This document shows positions 52,508 to 61,308 of a DNA stretch of 64,000 bases, one piece after another. Each line of letters begins with the position of its first letter. The first letter of the stretch is position 1. The DNA comes from Allostella sp. ATCC 35155 (lineage in GTDB: Bacteria > Pseudomonadota > Alphaproteobacteria > ATCC43930 > Allostellaceae), in contig AP019701.1 in NCBI GenBank assembly GCA_006738865.1, positions 1,546,001-1,610,000 of the forward strand. The letters are read 5' to 3'. The notes beneath the pieces were generated by a model that ran no database searches, was not told where the DNA came from, and saw nothing but the letters and a program-made list of their open reading frames with translations. The position numbers and the translations under genes are program-made.

Positions 52508-54013
52508 ATGATGATCCGCCGGCTCGGCCTGGCCCTCTCCGTCTCGTTCGTCGCCATCGCCGCGGCAGCCCCGGCCTTCGCGCAGGCCAAGGACACGCTC
52601 GTCGCGACGCTCAACAGCAACGTCAACAGCCTCTATCCCGGCCGCGGCGTGACGGCCGAGGAATACAATGTCGGCATGCTCCTGTTTAACGGCCTCGTGC
52701 GCATCACCGAGGAGCTGAAGCTGGAGCCGGAGCTGGCGACCGAATGGTCGGCCAACGCCGACGCCACGGAGTGGACGTTCAAGCTGCGCGACGGCGTCAA
52801 GTTCCACAACGGCAAGGCCTTCACGGCCGAGGACGTCGTCCACACCTTCGCCCTGATCGGCGACCCGCAGCTCGCCTCGCGCGCCCGCTCGACGGCCGAG
52901 ATGGTGAAGGCGATCGAGACGCCGGACCCGCTGACGGTCAAGTTCGTGCTGCACCAGCCCTACGGCTCCTGGCCGGAGATGCTGATCGAGCGGCACCTCA
53001 AGATCGTGCCGAAGGGCGTCACGATGGAGGAGATGCTGGCCAAGCCGGTCGGCACCGGCCCCTTCGTCTTCGAATCCTACACGCCCGGCGACAAGCTGAC
53101 GGCGACGCGCAACCCCAACTACTGGGAGGCGGGCCTGCCCAAGCTCGCCCGCGTGACGCTGCGGATCATGCCCGAGGACGCCTCGAAGATCGCCGCGCTC
53201 AATGCCGGCGACATCGACATCCTGTGGAACGTGCCGCTGGAAGCGATCAAGGAGCTGGCGGAATCCAAGACCATCAAGGTCGACGCCGTCCCGACCTCGA
53301 CCTGGGACGGGATCGTCATGAAGAACGACCTCAAGCCCTTCACGGACGTCCGCGTCCGCCGCGCCGTGCTGAAGGCGCTCGACAAGGAGCAGCTCGTCCA
53401 GTTCGCGCTGTTCGGGCAGGGCGCGCCGACCCATACCCCGATCCCGCCGAACCATGCGTTCTTCGACCGATCGCTGCCGGTGAAGCCGGACCTCGCCGGG
53501 GCGCGCAAGCTGCTGGCCGAGGCCGGCTATGCCAAGGGCTTCAAGATCACCCTCAACGTTCCCGTCGGCCGGCCGACGCGCGAGCGTGCGGCGGTGGCGA
53601 TCCAGCAGATGCTGCGCCCGGTCGGCATCGATGTGCAGCTGGAGCGCGTGCCCTACAGCCGCTGGGGTGCGACCGTGGCCGGCAAGGCGCCGTTCTACAT
53701 GGACGGCTATCTGTCCCGCCCGACGGTCGATACCGCCACGTATCCCTGGTACCACAGCGCCGGCTCGTGGAACCCGCGCATGTGGAACTTCAAGAGCGAG
53801 CGGGTCGACGAAGTGCTCGACAAGGCGCGGCTCGCCACCGGCAATACGGAGCGCAAGGCCCTCTACCAGCAGTTCCAGCGCTACGCCCTGGAGGATGCGC
53901 CGGGCGCGGTCCTCTACGTCGTCAACTTCGCGACGGCCTACCGCCCGGCGCTGAAGGGCTATCGCACCCATCCCTATTCGTGGATGGACCTGCGCCGGGC
54001 TTACTTCGAGTAG
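52508..54013 (+). CDS. Family 5 ABC substrate-binding protein (DppA/OppA-like)
   Basis: 501-aa periplasmic binding protein for the transporter that follows. Signal peptide MMIRRLGLALSVSFVAIAAA ending AFAQ; then FKLRDGVKFHNGKAFTAEDVV and VGTGPFVFESYTP. Likely ligand is a peptide or an acylated amino acid. Start 52508 has TGGAGG at 6 nt; it follows the hydrolase by 20 bp. Confidence 0.93.
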   Translation: MMIRRLGLALSVSFVAIAAAAPAFAQAKDTLVATLNSNVNSLYPGRGVTAEEYNVGMLLFNGLVRITEELKLEPELATEWSANADATEWTFKLRDGVKFHNGKAFTAEDVVHTFALIGDPQLASRARSTAEMVKAIETPDPLTVKFVLHQPYGSWPEMLIERHLKIVPKGVTMEEMLAKPVGTGPFVFESYTPGDKLTATRNPNYWEAGLPKLARVTLRIMPEDASKIAALNAGDIDILWNVPLEAIKELAESKTIKVDAVPTSTWDGIVMKNDLKPFTDVRVRRAVLKALDKEQLVQFALFGQGAPTHTPIPPNHAFFDRSLPVKPDLAGARKLLAEAGYAKGFKITLNVPVGRPTRERAAVAIQQMLRPVGIDVQLERVPYSRWGATVAGKAPFYMDGYLSRPTVDTATYPWYHSAGSWNPRMWNFKSERVDEVLDKARLATGNTERKALYQQFQRYALEDAPGAVLYVVNFATAYRPALKGYRTHPYSWMDLRRAYFE

Positions 54014-54044
54014 GCAGGCCCGGAGGGACGGGACCGAGGCGGCG

Positions 54045-55004
54045 ATGATCGGCTACGTCATCAAGCGGCTGCTCTCCATCGTACTGACGATGGCGATCAT
54101 GTCGGTGCTGATCTTCTGGATCACCCAGGTCATGCCGGGCAACGTCGCCTACATGATCCTGGGCGACTTCGCCGCCCCGGCCGACATCGCGACGCTGGAG
54201 GCCAAGCTCGGCCTCAACGACCCGGCGCACGTCCAGTACTGGCGCTGGGCCTCGGGCCTCCTCCGGGGCGACCTCGGCATGTCGCTGGTGATGGAGCGGC
54301 CGATCGGCCCGATCCTCGCCGACACGGTCTCGAAGTCGGCGATCCTGGCCGGCATCTCGATCGGCCTCGTCGCGCTGGTCGGCATCGCGGTCGGCGTCTA
54401 TGCCGGGGTGCGCCACGGCAAGCCCGCGGACCACGTCGTCTCGGTCGCGACCTACCTCAACATCGCCGTGCCGGAGTTCCTCTTCGCGATCGTCGTCGTC
54501 ATGCTGTTCGCGGGCTACCTCAACTGGTTCCCCGCGACCGGCTACAGCGACCTCTCGAACGGCTTCGGTGCCTGGGCGCGGCACATCGTGCTGCCGGTGG
54601 CGACGCTGGTGCTGGGGCTGATGGCGCATATCTCGCGCCTCACCCGCTCCAGCATGATCGACACCATGCAGAGCCAGTATGTCCGCGCGGCCCGCGCACG
54701 CGGCCTTTCGGAATGGCTGGTGATCCGCCGCCACGCCCTGCCCAACGCGCTGCTGCCGACCATCACCGTGCTGGCGATCGATGTCGGCATCATGATGGGC
54801 GGCATCGTCGTGGTGGAGACGATCTTCTCCTATCCCGGGCTCGGCCGGCTGCTGATGTTCGCCATCCAGAACATGGACGTGCCGCTGCTGCAGGCCTGCA
54901 TGATCGTCATCACCTTCGTCTACGCGGCGGCCAACCTGACGGCCGACCTGCTCTACGCATTCCTCAACCCGAGGGTCCGCTATGGCCGCAGTGCCGGCGA
55001 TTGA
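54045..55004 (+). CDS. ABC transporter permease, DppB-like
   Basis: 319-aa inner-membrane permease with about six helices. N-terminal IGYVIKRLLSIVLTM, and the EAA-loop RAARARGLSEWLVIRRHALP near residue 210 that docks to the ATPase. It starts 31 bp after the binding protein and overlaps the next permease by 23 bases. Confidence 0.94.
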   Translation: MIGYVIKRLLSIVLTMAIMSVLIFWITQVMPGNVAYMILGDFAAPADIATLEAKLGLNDPAHVQYWRWASGLLRGDLGMSLVMERPIGPILADTVSKSAILAGISIGLVALVGIAVGVYAGVRHGKPADHVVSVATYLNIAVPEFLFAIVVVMLFAGYLNWFPATGYSDLSNGFGAWARHIVLPVATLVLGLMAHISRLTRSSMIDTMQSQYVRAARARGLSEWLVIRRHALPNALLPTITVLAIDVGIMMGGIVVVETIFSYPGLGRLLMFAIQNMDVPLLQACMIVITFVYAAANLTADLLYAFLNPRVRYGRSAGD

Positions 55005-55836
55005 CGCCGCACCCCGCCGGCGGCGCCTGCCGACGAGTCTGATCGTCGGCACGGGGCTGCTCGGCGCCATCCTCCTGCTGGCGGTGCTGGGGCCGCTGCT
55101 CTCGCCCTACGACCTCGACGCCATGCGGATCGACCTTCGCCTCGCCCCGCCGAGCGCGGCGCACTGGCTCGGCACGGACGAGTTCGGCCGCGACGTCGCC
55201 AGCCGCGTCCTCAACGGCGCGCAGAGCTCGCTGCTGATGGGCTTCGGGGCGACGGCAGTCAGCCTCGCCATCGGCGTGCCGCTCGGCCTCGTCGCCGGCT
55301 ACTACCGCGGCTGGACCGACGAGGTCATCATGCGCGCCGTCGACGTGATGATCTCGCTGCCGCCGATCATCCTCGGCCTCCTCATCCTCTCGGTGACGAC
55401 GCCGAGCCTGTGGAAGACGGTGCTCGCGGTCGGCTTCGTCTATGTCCCGATCATGACGCGGCTCACCCGCAGCGTGACGCTGGAGGTCGCGACGGAAGAG
55501 TACATCCAGGCAGCGCGCGCCCGGGTCGAGAGCGGCTGGTACATCCTCTTCCGCGAGATCCTGCCGAACGCCTGGCCGCCGATCATCGTCGAATCGGCCC
55601 TGCGCGTGACCTTCGCCATGCTGCTCGCCGCGGCCCTCAGCTTCCTCGGCCTCGGCGTGCAGCCGCCCGCCTCCGACTGGGGGCTGATGATCGCGGAGGC
55701 GCGGCCCTTCGTCACCCAGGCGCCCTGGATCGTCGGCGGCGCCGGCACGGCCCTCTGCGTCACCGTGATCGCGATCAACCTGTTCGGCGACGGCCTGCGC
55801 GAGGCGCTCGACCCGCGCCTCTCGAGGAGGCGGTGA
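54982..55836 (+). CDS. ABC transporter permease, DppC-like
   Basis: 284-aa second permease. Cytoplasmic start with AAPRRRRLP, first helix about 20-42, then HWLGTDEFGRDVASRVLNG, the motif shared by DppC/OppC proteins, and the EAA-type loop QAARARVESGWYILFREILP. Overlaps its neighbours: 23 bases with DppB and 1 base (TGATG) with the ATPase. Confidence 0.94.
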   Translation: MAAVPAIDAAPRRRRLPTSLIVGTGLLGAILLLAVLGPLLSPYDLDAMRIDLRLAPPSAAHWLGTDEFGRDVASRVLNGAQSSLLMGFGATAVSLAIGVPLGLVAGYYRGWTDEVIMRAVDVMISLPPIILGLLILSVTTPSLWKTVLAVGFVYVPIMTRLTRSVTLEVATEEYIQAARARVESGWYILFREILPNAWPPIIVESALRVTFAMLLAAALSFLGLGVQPPASDWGLMIAEARPFVTQAPWIVGGAGTALCVTVIAINLFGDGLREALDPRLSRRR

Positions 55837-57722
55837 TGGCCGATCTCGCGCTCAACGTCCGCGGCCTCTCCGTCAGTTACGGCAGCGACGGCGACCGCGT
55901 CCGCGTGCTGCACGACGTGGACATGCAAGTCGCCCGCGGCCGGGCGCTCGGCATCGTCGGCGAATCCGGTTCGGGCAAGAGCACGGCCGCACTCGCCGTC
56001 CTCGGCCTGCTCGACAAGGGGGCCGCCATCGACGCCGGCCAGGTACTGGTCGACGGTCGCGACCTCTACGCCGCGACCGCCGAGGAGCGGCGGCGCCTGC
56101 GCGGCGGCAAGGTGTCGATCGTCTTCCAGGACCCTTTCACGACGCTGAACCCCGCCATCCGGGTCGGCAGGCAGATCGCCGAACCGCTGATGATGCATCG
56201 CGGCATGAACGCGGCGCAGGCGGAAGCGGAGACCCTGCGCCTGCTGACCGAGGTCGGCATCGCCGACCCGGCGCGCATGGCGGCGAGCTATCCGCATCAG
56301 CTCTCGGGCGGGATGAAGCAGCGGGCGCTGATCGCCAGCGCGCTGGGCTGCGATCCCGACCTCCTGATCCTCGACGAGCCGACGACGGCGCTCGACGTGA
56401 CGATCGAAGCGCAGATCCTCGACCTGCTGGAGGAGCTGCGGCGCACCCGGGCGCTGTCGATCCTCTTCATCAGCCACAATCTCGGCGTCGTCTCGCGCAT
56501 CTGCGACGATATCTGCGTGCTCTATGCCGGGCGGGTGGTCGAGCAGGGGCCGACCCGAACCGTGCTGTCGCAGCCGCGCCATCCCTACACCAAGGGCCTG
56601 CTCGCCTCGCTGCCCAGCCTGTCGGTCGAGCGGCGGCGCCTCGAAGCCATCCCCGGTCGTCTGCCGGACCAGCGCCAGCCCCAGCCCGGCTGCATCTTCG
56701 CCGCGCGCTGCCATTTCGCCCAGGCGCGCTGCACGGCCGAGCCGCAGGCGCTGGCCGATGCCGGCAACGGCACCCGCAATCGCTGCTGGCGTTCGGAGGA
56801 GCTGCAGGACACCCCCTGGCGGGTCGAGGCCGGGGCCAGCGTCGAGCGGCGGCCCCCGGCCGTCGACGCGCCGACCGTGGTCGATGCCCGCGGCGTCGCC
56901 CGCCATTTCCGCAGCGGCTCCTTCATCGACGCCCTGTCGCTGCGCTGGCAGGGCTGGCGCCCTGCCGTCGCCTACCGGCCGCATGGCGTGCGCGCGGTCG
57001 ACGACGTCAACCTGACGATCCGTGCGGGCGAGATCGTCGGGCTGGTGGGGGAGAGCGGATCGGGCAAGACGACGCTTGGCCGTTGCCTGATCGACCTCGT
57101 ATCGCCGACCGCGGGCGACATCCGCATCGACGGGCAGTCGCTGCTGGCGGCCTCGCGCGGGGCGAAGCGGGCGCTGCTGCGCAACGCCCAGATCATCTTC
57201 CAGAACCCCGATTCCTCGCTCAACCCGCGGATGACCGTGGCCCAGATCGTCGGCCGCCCGCTCGATCAGATCGGGGCGTCCGGCACAGACCGCGACCGGC
57301 GCGTGCGCGAGCTGCTCGACCTCGTGCGGCTCGGCGCCGGCTACGCCGACCGCTACCCGCACCAGATGAGCGGCGGTGAGAAGCAGCGGGTCGGCATCGC
57401 CCGCGCCCTCGCGACCCGGCCCAAGTTCATCGTCTGCGACGAGGCGGTGTCCGCCCTCGACGTCTCGGTGCAGGCCTCGGTCCTCAACCTGCTGCTCGAC
57501 CTGCGCGACGCGTTCGGGCTCGCCTACCTCTTCATCACCCACGACCTTTCGGTCGTCTCCTATGTCGCCGACCGGATCTGCGTGATGCGTCACGGAAAGC
57601 TGGTGGAGGAGGGGGCGACGGCGTCCATCCTGGGGGCGCCGCAGCACCCCTACACCACGGCGCTGCTGGCCGCGGTGCCGCGCGTGCGGCTGGCCGAGGC
57701 GCCGGTGCGGCCGACTGCGTAG
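55836..57722 (+). CDS. Fused double ABC ATPase (DppD-DppF)
   Basis: 628-aa protein with two complete ABC domains, equivalent to separate DppD and DppF. Domain 1: Walker A GESGSGKST, signature LSGGMKQRA, Walker B LLILDEPTTALD. Domain 2 (from about 350): Walker A GESGSGKTT, signature MSGGEKQRV, Walker B with an altered Glu region FIVCDEAVSALD (Asp-Glu retained). Between them is the Cys-rich oligopeptide linker GCIFAARCHFAQARC, which in DppD/DppF relatives may hold an Fe-S cluster. Drives uptake through the two permeases. Confidence 0.94.
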   Translation: MADLALNVRGLSVSYGSDGDRVRVLHDVDMQVARGRALGIVGESGSGKSTAALAVLGLLDKGAAIDAGQVLVDGRDLYAATAEERRRLRGGKVSIVFQDPFTTLNPAIRVGRQIAEPLMMHRGMNAAQAEAETLRLLTEVGIADPARMAASYPHQLSGGMKQRALIASALGCDPDLLILDEPTTALDVTIEAQILDLLEELRRTRALSILFISHNLGVVSRICDDICVLYAGRVVEQGPTRTVLSQPRHPYTKGLLASLPSLSVERRRLEAIPGRLPDQRQPQPGCIFAARCHFAQARCTAEPQALADAGNGTRNRCWRSEELQDTPWRVEAGASVERRPPAVDAPTVVDARGVARHFRSGSFIDALSLRWQGWRPAVAYRPHGVRAVDDVNLTIRAGEIVGLVGESGSGKTTLGRCLIDLVSPTAGDIRIDGQSLLAASRGAKRALLRNAQIIFQNPDSSLNPRMTVAQIVGRPLDQIGASGTDRDRRVRELLDLVRLGAGYADRYPHQMSGGEKQRVGIARALATRPKFIVCDEAVSALDVSVQASVLNLLLDLRDAFGLAYLFITHDLSVVSYVADRICVMRHGKLVEEGATASILGAPQHPYTTALLAAVPRVRLAEAPVRPTA

Positions 57723-57725
57723 GCT

Positions 57726-57741
57726 GACGGCCGCCGCCGTC
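57726..57741. terminator. Hairpin between convergent genes
   Basis: GACGGC, loop CGCC, GCCGTC. In the 33-bp gap between the ATPase stop and the convergent NTF2-like lipoprotein gene. A short GC stem without T-run. Confidence 0.45.
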
Positions 57742-57755
57742 GGGGAGGGCGCGCC

Positions 57756-58226
57756 CTATCGGGCGGGCGTCTCCTGGTAGTGGACGCTGACCCAGCGGCC
57801 GCCGCGGCGGGCAAAGGTGCTGCTGGCGGTGACGGTGAGGGTCGTGGGCGCGGCGCCGGCCGGCCCGCTGCTGTAGGACACGGTGTAGACGATCGCCGCG
57901 ACGTCGGGCGCGAAGCGCAGCAATTGCGGGTTCGGGCCGATGGTGAAGGCGCGCAGGCCGAAGCCCGGCACGGCCTTCAGGAACTCGGCCTTGGTGAAGC
58001 GGCTGCCGTCGCCGAAGATCAGGAGTGCGTCCTCGGCCAGGAACGCCTGCATGCCGGCGACGTCGCGGTCGAGGACGTGCTGCCAGCTGCCGGTCTCGAG
58101 CGCCATCAGATGGGTCAGCAGCCCGGCATCGCCGCCCGGTTCGGCGGCAGGCATGGCTGAGCAGGCGCCGAGGCCGACTGCGGCCATGGCTGAAGCCGAT
58201 AGGAGAAGCGAGCGCCTGGCGATCAT
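57756..58226 (-). CDS. NTF2-like (SnoaL/DUF4440-type) lipoprotein
   Basis: 156-aa exported lipoprotein. Signal MIARRSLLLSASAMAAVG with lipobox LGAC, then an NTF2-fold domain (WQHVLDRDVAGMQAFLAEDALLIFGDG ... shown in part as AFLAEDALLIFGDG, ending WVSVHYQETP). The fold either binds small molecules or is enzymatic; no catalytic residue set is evident. GGAAGGA sets the start at 58226. Confidence 0.85.
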   Translation of the reverse strand: MIARRSLLLSASAMAAVGLGACSAMPAAEPGGDAGLLTHLMALETGSWQHVLDRDVAGMQAFLAEDALLIFGDGSRFTKAEFLKAVPGFGLRAFTIGPNPQLLRFAPDVAAIVYTVSYSSGPAGAAPTTLTVTASSTFARRGGRWVSVHYQETPAR

Positions 58227-58359
58227 CGGGATGTCCTTCCGCAGGTCCGCCCGCCACCGGCAGCGGCGGACGGGCGGCGATTTCTATGGCAATTGCTGTT
58301 TCGATGGAACGGAGAAGGTGCGATTCCGGGCCGGCAGGCGCCCCCGGCCGGCCGGTCGA

Positions 58360-58818
58360 CTATCCGCCGAACCGGATGGCCGCAACGCAGGTGCCGGCGG
58401 GCGACCCGGTGCCGATCGTCGTGCTCTGCGCGTTCAGGCTGCAGGAGAGATTGTGGCTGCTGTACTCCCGGATGGAGCAGGCGAGAGAACTCAGCGTCGG
58501 CAGGCCCGGCATGGCATAGCCGACCTCGACCCGGAGCTCGGCCCGGCAGGCGCGCTGGCCGGGCAGCGTGATGGTCAGGATATGGGTCTGAGCCGTGGCG
58601 CCCGTCACCGGCAGCCAATAATCCGACAGTTCGGTCGTCTGTCCGGCCGCGATGGAAACGGAGGGTTTCGTTTCGCCGGTGTCCTTGGACCAGGCGACCC
58701 AGGCGCCGGCGGTGGCGTTGTTGGTGACCTCGACCTTGACCTCGATCGTCTGCGCGAATGCCGAAACCGGCACCGTCGATACGAGGAGCGCTGCGAGCAA
58801 GCTGGTCCTTCTTGACAT
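58360..58818 (-). CDS. Secreted cysteine-containing protein of unknown function
   Basis: 152-aa protein with a clear signal peptide (MSRRTSLLAALLVSTVPVS ending AFAQ). The mature part starts TIEVKVEVTNNATAG and is beta-rich, with four Cys (RACRAE, SLACSI, NLSCSL, GTCVAA) that could make two disulfides. I do not recognise the family. A GGGGGGA ribosome site decides the start at 58818 over upstream in-frame codons. It lies 133 bp upstream of the NTF2-like lipoprotein on the same strand. Confidence 0.78.
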   Translation of the reverse strand: MSRRTSLLAALLVSTVPVSAFAQTIEVKVEVTNNATAGAWVAWSKDTGETKPSVSIAAGQTTELSDYWLPVTGATAQTHILTITLPGQRACRAELRVEVGYAMPGLPTLSSLACSIREYSSHNLSCSLNAQSTTIGTGSPAGTCVAAIRFGG

Positions 58819-59041
58819 CGGTCCCCCCAGCGGACAGCCGCGACCGGGCGCGCGGTCCGATAGCCTACCGCGTTGGCGCACAACCACAAGCACAACCAGA
58901 AGGCACTTCGTCGCATGATGGCGGGTCGCGGCGGCCACGCTGGAATCCGCCGGCGGCGGCAGGCGAGGTCCGAAGCCGGTGCTTGCCTCGCCTGCCGCAG
59001 CACCCCACCTTGGGCAGGTCGAGGCCTGGGAGACGAACGGT

Positions 59042-60007
59042 ATGACGACGGAGAACGAGTGGAAGGTGCCGGAGCCGCTGCAGCCGCGGCCGGAGGATCA
59101 CGAGTATGATCTGGACCGGGCGCTTTCCGCCGTCGTCGGCCTGAAGTCGATCGTTCCGAGCGATGCCTTCACGGCCGACACGCTCGGCACCGAGCGCGCG
59201 GGCAGCGGCGTCCTCGTCCGCGCCGACGGGCTGGTGCTGACGGTGGGGTATCTCGTGGCCGAGGCGGAGACGGTCTACCTCACGCTCGCCGACGGCCGCG
59301 CGGTCCCCGGCCATGTCGTCGCCTACGACCACGAGACGGGGTTCGGGCTGGTGCAGGCGCTGGCCCGCGTCGACCTGCCGCCGCTGCCGCTCGGCCGGTC
59401 CTCGGCGGCCGAGATCGGCGAGCGCGTCGTCCTTGGCGGTCCCGGGGGGCGCATCCATTCGGTCGCCGCACGCATCGTCGCCAAGCAGGAGTTCGCCGGG
59501 TACTGGGAGTATGTCCTGGACGAGGCCATCTTCACCGCGCCCGCCCATCCCAACTGGGGCGGCGCGCCCCTCATCAACGCCGTCGGGGAGCTGATCGGCA
59601 TCGGCTCGCTGCAGCTCCAGCAGGGCCGCGGAAGCTTCCTCAACATGGTCATCCCGGTCGACGTCCTGAAGCCGGTGTTCGACGACCTGATGCTGCTCGG
59701 CCGCGCCAACCGGCCGGCGCGGCCGTGGCTCGGCCTCTATGCCGCCGAGGTCGAGGAGAAGGTGGTGACGGTGGGCCTGTCGGAGGCGGGTCCGGCAGCC
59801 AAGGCCGGGGTCCAGACGGGCGACATCCTGCTGGCCGTCGCGGGCGTCGAGCCCGGCGACCTCGCCGGCTTCTACCGCCGGGTCTGGGAGCAGGGGCCCG
59901 CCGGCGCGACCATCCCGCTGACCATCGTCCGCGACGGGCGGACGCTGGAGATCGCCATCGTCTCGGCCGACCGGTCGAGCTTCCTCAAGAAGCCGAGCGT
60001 GCATTGA
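59042..60007 (+). CDS. HtrA/DegP-like S1C protein lacking the catalytic triad, with PDZ domain
   Basis: 321-aa protein with a trypsin-like region (about 45-220) and a C-terminal PDZ domain (about 225-315, AKAGVQTGDILLAVAGVEPGD). All three triad positions look lost: the His motif reads LTVGYLVAEA where HtrA has TNxHV, the Asp site reads HETGFGLVQ, and the Ser motif GNSGGPL reads PNWGGAPL. No signal peptide is seen, so it is probably cytoplasmic. A binding or scaffold role is more likely than proteolysis. GGAGA precedes the start. Its end overlaps the flavoprotein gene start. Confidence 0.85.
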   Translation: MTTENEWKVPEPLQPRPEDHEYDLDRALSAVVGLKSIVPSDAFTADTLGTERAGSGVLVRADGLVLTVGYLVAEAETVYLTLADGRAVPGHVVAYDHETGFGLVQALARVDLPPLPLGRSSAAEIGERVVLGGPGGRIHSVAARIVAKQEFAGYWEYVLDEAIFTAPAHPNWGGAPLINAVGELIGIGSLQLQQGRGSFLNMVIPVDVLKPVFDDLMLLGRANRPARPWLGLYAAEVEEKVVTVGLSEAGPAAKAGVQTGDILLAVAGVEPGDLAGFYRRVWEQGPAGATIPLTIVRDGRTLEIAIVSADRSSFLKKPSVH

Positions 60008-61224
60008 CGCTCCCCCTGCGCGGCGTCGTCGCCGTCGTCGGCGGCGGGCCGGCGGGGCTGATGGCGGCGGAGGGCGCGGCGCTCGCCGGGGCGCGCGTCA
60101 CCGTCTGGGATGCCATGCCGTCGGTCGGGCGCAAGCTGCTGATGGCCGGCCGCGGCGGCCTCAACCTCACCCATTCCGAGCCCCTGGAAGCCTTTCGCAC
60201 CCGCTACGGCGCGGCGGCGGGCGTCATCGGTCCGGCGCTCGACGCCTTTCCGCCGGCCGCGCTGCGCGCCTGGGCGGACGAGCTCGACCAGGCTACCTTC
60301 GTCGGCTCGAGCGGCCGGGTCTTCCCGCAGGCGATGAAGGCCTCACCGCTGCTGCGGGCATGGCTGCGGCGGCTCGGCGGCCAGGGCGTGCGGTTCGCGC
60401 TGCGGCGGCGCTGGCAGGGCTGGGACGCGAGCGGGCGGCTCGTCTTCGCCGAGCCCGACGGCTCGGTCGAGCGGGTGACGGCGGCGGCGACCGTGCTGGC
60501 GCTGGGCGGCGCCAGCTGGCCGCGCCTCGGCAGCGACGGCGGCTGGGCCTCGGTCCTGGCGGAACGCGGCGTGCCGCTGGCACCGTTTGCGCCCGCCAAC
60601 TGCGGGTTCGAGGTCACCTGGAGCGACGGCTTCCGCGAGCGCCATGCCGGCAGCCCGCTGAAGCCGGTCGCCTTCGCGCACGGGGGCCGGACCGTCCGCG
60701 GCGAGGCCATGATCAGCGCCTACGGCATCGAGGGCGGGGCCATCTATGCGCTCTCCGCCGGGCTGCGCGAGGCGGTGGCGCGAGACGGATCGGCCGAGCT
60801 GGTGGCCGACCTGCGGCCGGAGATGGCGGTCGAGGAGCTGGCGAGACGCCTGGCCGGCGTCGCCGGGGCGCCGTCCACCGCGACCCGGCTGCGCAAGGGC
60901 GCGGGCCTGTCGCCGGCGGCGGCGGCGCTGCTGCGCGAGGGCGATCCCGAGTTGCCGCGCGACCCCGCGGCGCTGGCCCGGCGGATCAAGGCGCACCCGG
61001 TCCGCATCGGCCCGCCGCAGCCGATCGCGCGCGCCATCTCGACGGCGGGCGGCATCGCGCTCGACGCGCTCGACGACCAGTTCATGCTGTGCGACCTCCC
61101 CGGCGTCTTCGCCGCGGGCGAGATGCTGGACTGGGAGGCGCCGACCGGCGGCTACCTGCTGCAGGCGGCATTCGCGACGGGCCTCGCCGCCGGCCGGGGG
61201 GCGGCACGCTTCATCGCGGAATGA
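60004..61224 (+). CDS. TIGR03862-family flavoprotein (HI0933/YhiN-like)
   Basis: 406-aa FAD-binding protein. N-terminal VVAVVGGGPAGLMAAEGAAL, then GRKLLMAGRGGLNLTHSE (YhiN signature), and C-terminal AAGEMLDWEAPTGGYLLQ. The start is TTG 60004, which overlaps the previous stop (TTGA), so it is coupled to the HtrA-like protein. YhiN-type flavoproteins are conserved but poorly understood. No transmembrane segment is seen. Confidence 0.9.
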   Translation: MTLPLRGVVAVVGGGPAGLMAAEGAALAGARVTVWDAMPSVGRKLLMAGRGGLNLTHSEPLEAFRTRYGAAAGVIGPALDAFPPAALRAWADELDQATFVGSSGRVFPQAMKASPLLRAWLRRLGGQGVRFALRRRWQGWDASGRLVFAEPDGSVERVTAAATVLALGGASWPRLGSDGGWASVLAERGVPLAPFAPANCGFEVTWSDGFRERHAGSPLKPVAFAHGGRTVRGEAMISAYGIEGGAIYALSAGLREAVARDGSAELVADLRPEMAVEELARRLAGVAGAPSTATRLRKGAGLSPAAAALLREGDPELPRDPAALARRIKAHPVRIGPPQPIARAISTAGGIALDALDDQFMLCDLPGVFAAGEMLDWEAPTGGYLLQAAFATGLAAGRGAARFIAE

Positions 61225-61308
61225 CCGCGGCCGCGGCCGGCGCCGGGCGCTTGCCCTGATCCGTTGCTTCGCCCATCGTCGGATGACCATGACGAGGGGT
61301 GGAAACGC

